Shown piece by piece: positions 61,430 through 64,000 of a stretch of 64,000 nucleotides of DNA. The notes beneath the pieces were generated by a model that saw only the letters and a program-made list of their open reading frames with translations, was not told where the DNA came from and made no database searches. How positions within the stretch are numbered: position 1 is the stretch's first letter; every line of letters begins with the position of its first letter. This DNA is from Flavilitoribacter nigricans DSM 23189 = NBRC 102662 (GTDB lineage Bacteria; Bacteroidota; Bacteroidia; Chitinophagales; Saprospiraceae): contig NZ_PDUD01000010.1 of the NCBI RefSeq assembly GCF_002646595.1, positions 62,001-126,000 on the forward strand. The letters run 5' to 3'. Both the position numbers and the translations under genes were made by a program.

Positions 61430-62713
61430 TTATTCCGTAACGGTATAGCTTTCTCTTCGACCGTGATCCGCCGGGCTCAGACCGCCAAACTTCACTGATT
61501 CCCGAAAAAAGGTGCGCCGGACCGGAAAATCCTGATAGGTGAATACCGTCGCCTCGTCCAGTTCCAGATCCGGCAGGTGAGACTCCACAAAAGGTAGGGC
61601 CTCCGTGATGAGATCCGGTAACTCAGGAAACGGAGGATTGATTTTAGCGGCGTAGGTCCCCCGTACACTCCATACCAATAACTGATCCCGATCCGGACCC
61701 CGTTCCAGATACCGGGCGGAAATATCGTAACCGTCAAACGGGCGACCCGCCTCAAATTCCAGATTCTTCACATCCGTAAGGTGGACCATCAGATCCAGCT
61801 CCGGCAACTGGTAATCCGTCCGGAGCGGCCCGATCTCCGTAATACCGTAGAAGCCCTTTCCGAAAATTCCGATCCGGCAATAATTCCGGAAATAGTCAAA
61901 TACACCGGCCGGCACGAACGGGCTTACACTGTTTGCCCCACCTTCAAGATGGTGATAAAATACTTCCTTTTCCTGAGCGGGAGCATCGGCTTTGTAGCCG
62001 TAAGCGGCTACGTAGCCTCCTGCCGCCGGGGGTACGCTAATGGACACGGGTTTTTCGATCAGGGGTAAGTCCAGACTATTGATCTCCTGACTTTCCGGTC
62101 CGCTTACCCGTTGCCAGAAATACCGGACCCCGCTCTCATTTTTTCTTTTGAATGCGATATATACGTCTTCCGGAAATTCATCGACCAGGATCGTGCGAAA
62201 ATAGGTGCCGTTATCACCGTCCGATTCACTTCCGCTGCCGTAGGTGTTGCTGTCGACAAAATGTTCATTCTGCTCGATCTCTCCCCCGGTATTGATAAAC
62301 TTCAGGTTCAACTCCTGCCGGTTCGGGAGGGGCCGACGCTCCAGATCCCAGGTATCGGGCTCAATATCCGAATAGGAGTCAACGGTATACCTTTCCGAAC
62401 GATGCGAGCCCTGGAACCGGTAATAAACCCGGACGATGTGGGCGTGCATGGGCCGGTTGGCATGATCGTAATTACCGGAAAGCTTCAGGAGGGTACCGTC
62501 CAGGAGTTCTCCCGCATCGATCACCGTTCCCGTTTCATCGGTGATGTAGGCAAAACTCCGATCGGCATATCCTTCCTGGGTACGGTGATAGTCCTCCGGT
62601 ACATTAATGGAAAGTAAAACTTCGGGGCCGGTCGATACCGGATCTTTCTGTACACAGTGGGTGCAGGTGATCAGGACCAGTAAAGCCAGAATGGAGCGAG
62701 AGGTGGGCGTCAT
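61430..62713 (-). CDS. Exported protein of unknown function
   Basis: Exported protein of 427 residues starting MTPTSRSILALLVLITCTHC. The Cys residues could lipidate it, but the -1 and -3 residues (LITC, CTHC) fit the lipobox poorly, so the anchor is unsure. The mature part is beta-rich with SINVPEDYH, DGTLLKLSGNYDHANRP, and QELNLKFINTGGEIEQNEHF and shows no family I recognise. The ATG at 62713 is chosen over 62812 because the 33 extra residues look non-coding and cross the terminator region. It converges with the CBS gene. Confidence 0.7.
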   Translation of the reverse strand: MTPTSRSILALLVLITCTHCVQKDPVSTGPEVLLSINVPEDYHRTQEGYADRSFAYITDETGTVIDAGELLDGTLLKLSGNYDHANRPMHAHIVRVYYRFQGSHRSERYTVDSYSDIEPDTWDLERRPLPNRQELNLKFINTGGEIEQNEHFVDSNTYGSGSESDGDNGTYFRTILVDEFPEDVYIAFKRKNESGVRYFWQRVSGPESQEINSLDLPLIEKPVSISVPPAAGGYVAAYGYKADAPAQEKEVFYHHLEGGANSVSPFVPAGVFDYFRNYCRIGIFGKGFYGITEIGPLRTDYQLPELDLMVHLTDVKNLEFEAGRPFDGYDISARYLERGPDRDQLLVWSVRGTYAAKINPPFPELPDLITEALPFVESHLPDLELDEATVFTYQDFPVRRTFFRESVKFGGLSPADHGRRESYTVTE

Positions 62714-62782
62714 GAATTTGTTTTTGCGCTGTTTTCCTAAAAATACATCCAGTTTTACAAAAACCATGAACTGCACCCGGAA

Positions 62783-62820
62783 ATAAAAAATACCCTGACA
62801 CCGGTTCGGCATCAGGGCAT
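62783..62820 (-). terminator. Terminator of the TonB-domain gene
   Basis: On the minus strand, CCCTGA (62816-62811) and TCAGGG (62798-62793) with an inner GCC/GGT pair form a stem, followed by TATTTTTTATTT. On the plus strand ATTTTT follows as well, so it may work both ways. Confidence 0.7.
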
Positions 62821-62864
62821 ATTTTTATCAGTCGGGTAATAATTCGGCTCTGGCAGCGCTTGTC

Positions 62865-64000
62865 TTACTGCACAATAACCGTAGAAGTATACATTTTCTC
62901 TCCCTGCTGTACGGAGATAAAGAGCGTGCCTTTCGGGGCGTCACTGAGATCGATCTGTTCGTCAAAGTTACCGTTGAACTGCGGTATGTTTCTTTGGTAA
63001 ACCGCCTGTCCCTGGGCCGTCAGCACCCGCACCTGCAGTGGTTGGGCTTCCGCCTGGAACCGCAGATTGATCAATCCGTTGGTCGGGTTGGGCGCGGCTT
63101 TGAAGTTTTTAAGATCGAGCATTGTTGTGGCCGGTTGCTGGTCCGGACCATTTACTTTTACCGTGGTCGCCGGGCGTTCTACACTGGTCGTTTTAAACCG
63201 GACGGGCAAATTGAAGATCACATCTACCAGCTTGCCATCCTGACGGCCCGGTATCCAGTCCGGCATTTTATCGATCATATTCAGGACCGATTCGTTGAGG
63301 CCGTGCCCCAGTCCTTTCAGGATGCGTACATCCCGGATCTTGCCGTTCTTTCCGACTACAAAGCTCACCACCACCGTACCGGAAGTGCCCGCCTTTTTGG
63401 CGGCTTCGGTATAGGTGACATTTTTGTAGATGAAATCGATCATGTTTTTATCGGCACAATTCTGACGTTCTGCAACATCCACTCCTTCACAACCCGGGAA
63501 ACGCGGCATTTCTTCCGCGATCTTGAAGGCCTCCAGCGGAGAACGGGTCTGTCCGTAGCCGGTTACGACTATCTCTTCCGCAACCTGGCCATCAATGGCC
63601 ATTTTTTCCAGGTAAGCCCTTTTACTTTCTTTGTAATTTTCGTTACCGATCGCTTTTTTCGCGGCTCTACTTTCCTCTTCGTCCCCTTCAATATTGAATT
63701 GTACGGGCAGGATCATATCTACCGCTACGGGTTTACCGTCCTTGAGGGCCGGCTTCCAGTCCGGAAGTTCGTTGATCACCCGCAATACTTCATTATCCAG
63801 CGCCTCGTCAATGCCGCGGTGGATCATGGCGTTTTTCACTTTACCATCCGTGCCGATCGTATATTTCACGACGATCATCCCTTCGATATGGGCATTTCTG
63901 GCGGAAGCCGGATAACGGATATTCTTATAAACGTTCATCAGAAATCCTTTCCGGGAACAGTTCAGCTGGTCCTCGCCTTCCAGATCCTCACATCCGGGAA
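62865..64000 (-). CDS. TonB-C-domain protein with T9SS sorting domain (5' part outside window)
   Basis: The frame is open to the window edge, so the N-terminus is missing. Two TonB C-terminal-like domains are seen: one begins PGCEDLEG at the window edge and includes RYPASARNAHIEGMIVVKYTIGTDGKV; the second starts MPRFPGCEGVDV and includes GTSGTVVVSFVVGKNGKIRDVRILKG. The protein ends with a T9SS domain (FKAAPNPTNGLINLRFQA to YTSTVIVQ). A TonB module normally works in the periplasm, so a sorting domain is unexpected. The missing part may hold an M56 peptidase, as such fusions occur in this phylum; that is a guess. Confidence 0.82.
   Translation of the reverse strand, partial: PGCEDLEGEDQLNCSRKGFLMNVYKNIRYPASARNAHIEGMIVVKYTIGTDGKVKNAMIHRGIDEALDNEVLRVINELPDWKPALKDGKPVAVDMILPVQFNIEGDEEESRAAKKAIGNENYKESKRAYLEKMAIDGQVAEEIVVTGYGQTRSPLEAFKIAEEMPRFPGCEGVDVAERQNCADKNMIDFIYKNVTYTEAAKKAGTSGTVVVSFVVGKNGKIRDVRILKGLGHGLNESVLNMIDKMPDWIPGRQDGKLVDVIFNLPVRFKTTSVERPATTVKVNGPDQQPATTMLDLKNFKAAPNPTNGLINLRFQAEAQPLQVRVLTAQGQAVYQRNIPQFNGNFDEQIDLSDAPKGTLFISVQQGEKMYTSTVIVQ

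Noticed and set aside
1-64000. CRISPR array, integron or insertion sequence
   Set aside because: No evenly spaced direct repeats, no attC-like series and no transposase was seen anywhere in the window.

Overview
The window looks like a chromosomal segment of a member of the Bacteroidota, most likely Saprospirales or a near relative. Supporting signs are several secreted proteins ending in type IX secretion (T9SS) sorting domains, beta-propeller histidine kinases of the Bacteroidota type, starts without Shine-Dalgarno sequences, and promoters that fit the Bacteroidota TTTG-N19-21-TAnnTTTG pattern (best cases 33358-33389, 43507-43538, 13637-13668). Base composition is mid-range apart from a few AT-rich gaps. 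I saw no tRNA, rRNA, CRISPR array, insertion sequence or complete prophage.

Layout: 1-2.4 kb holds the end of an aminotransferase gene and an AEC-type permease. An AT-rich gap follows, with a possible small RNA and three abutting hairpins. 3.4-12.4 kb carries two tandem paralogous propeller/LytS-type histidine kinases with no response regulator, then a large lipoprotein dehydrogenase with a cytochrome c domain. 12.4-19.2 kb is a minus-strand block. Seven tightly packed genes (HpaI-type aldolase, AraC regulator, MDR oxidoreductase, cupin, unknown, stand-alone PP-loop/asparagine-synthase-like protein, GNAT) lie behind a leader with a terminator-like hairpin. A separately promoted dockerin-like secreted protein follows. 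I consider this block the best candidate for an undescribed pathway. 19.4-29.6 kb holds small membrane and lipoprotein genes, an M61 peptidase, a second cytochrome-c dehydrogenase lipoprotein, a bicupin lipoprotein, a DUF6150 protein, a rhomboid protease and a DUF3500 lipoprotein.

30.1-33.2 kb is a six-repeat CHRD surface protein. 33.3-36.2 kb is a BlaI/M56 pair whose promoter lies inside a 46-bp dyad operator. The M56 protein has a long tail with a TonB-plug-like segment, two carboxypeptidase-regulatory repeats and a T9SS domain, and its last membrane helix ends in a signal-peptidase-like AQA site. 36.2-43.5 kb has small proteins, ferritin, DinB, a divergent PNPOx-like/MocR pair, an O-antigen-ligase-like protein and a lone phage-antirepressor-like gene. 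44-52.5 kb holds a three-module 1340-residue T9SS protein, an ABC exporter and a metzincin protease with a dockerin-like region.

52.5-64 kb holds a VOC protein, a glutamate-cysteine-ligase-like/CBS fusion, two small CBS proteins, a universal stress protein, two YceI proteins around an outer-membrane barrel, TonB, an unknown exported protein and the 3' part of a TonB-domain/T9SS protein cut by the window edge.

Functions rest on motif and family recognition by eye; no database search or folding program was run.
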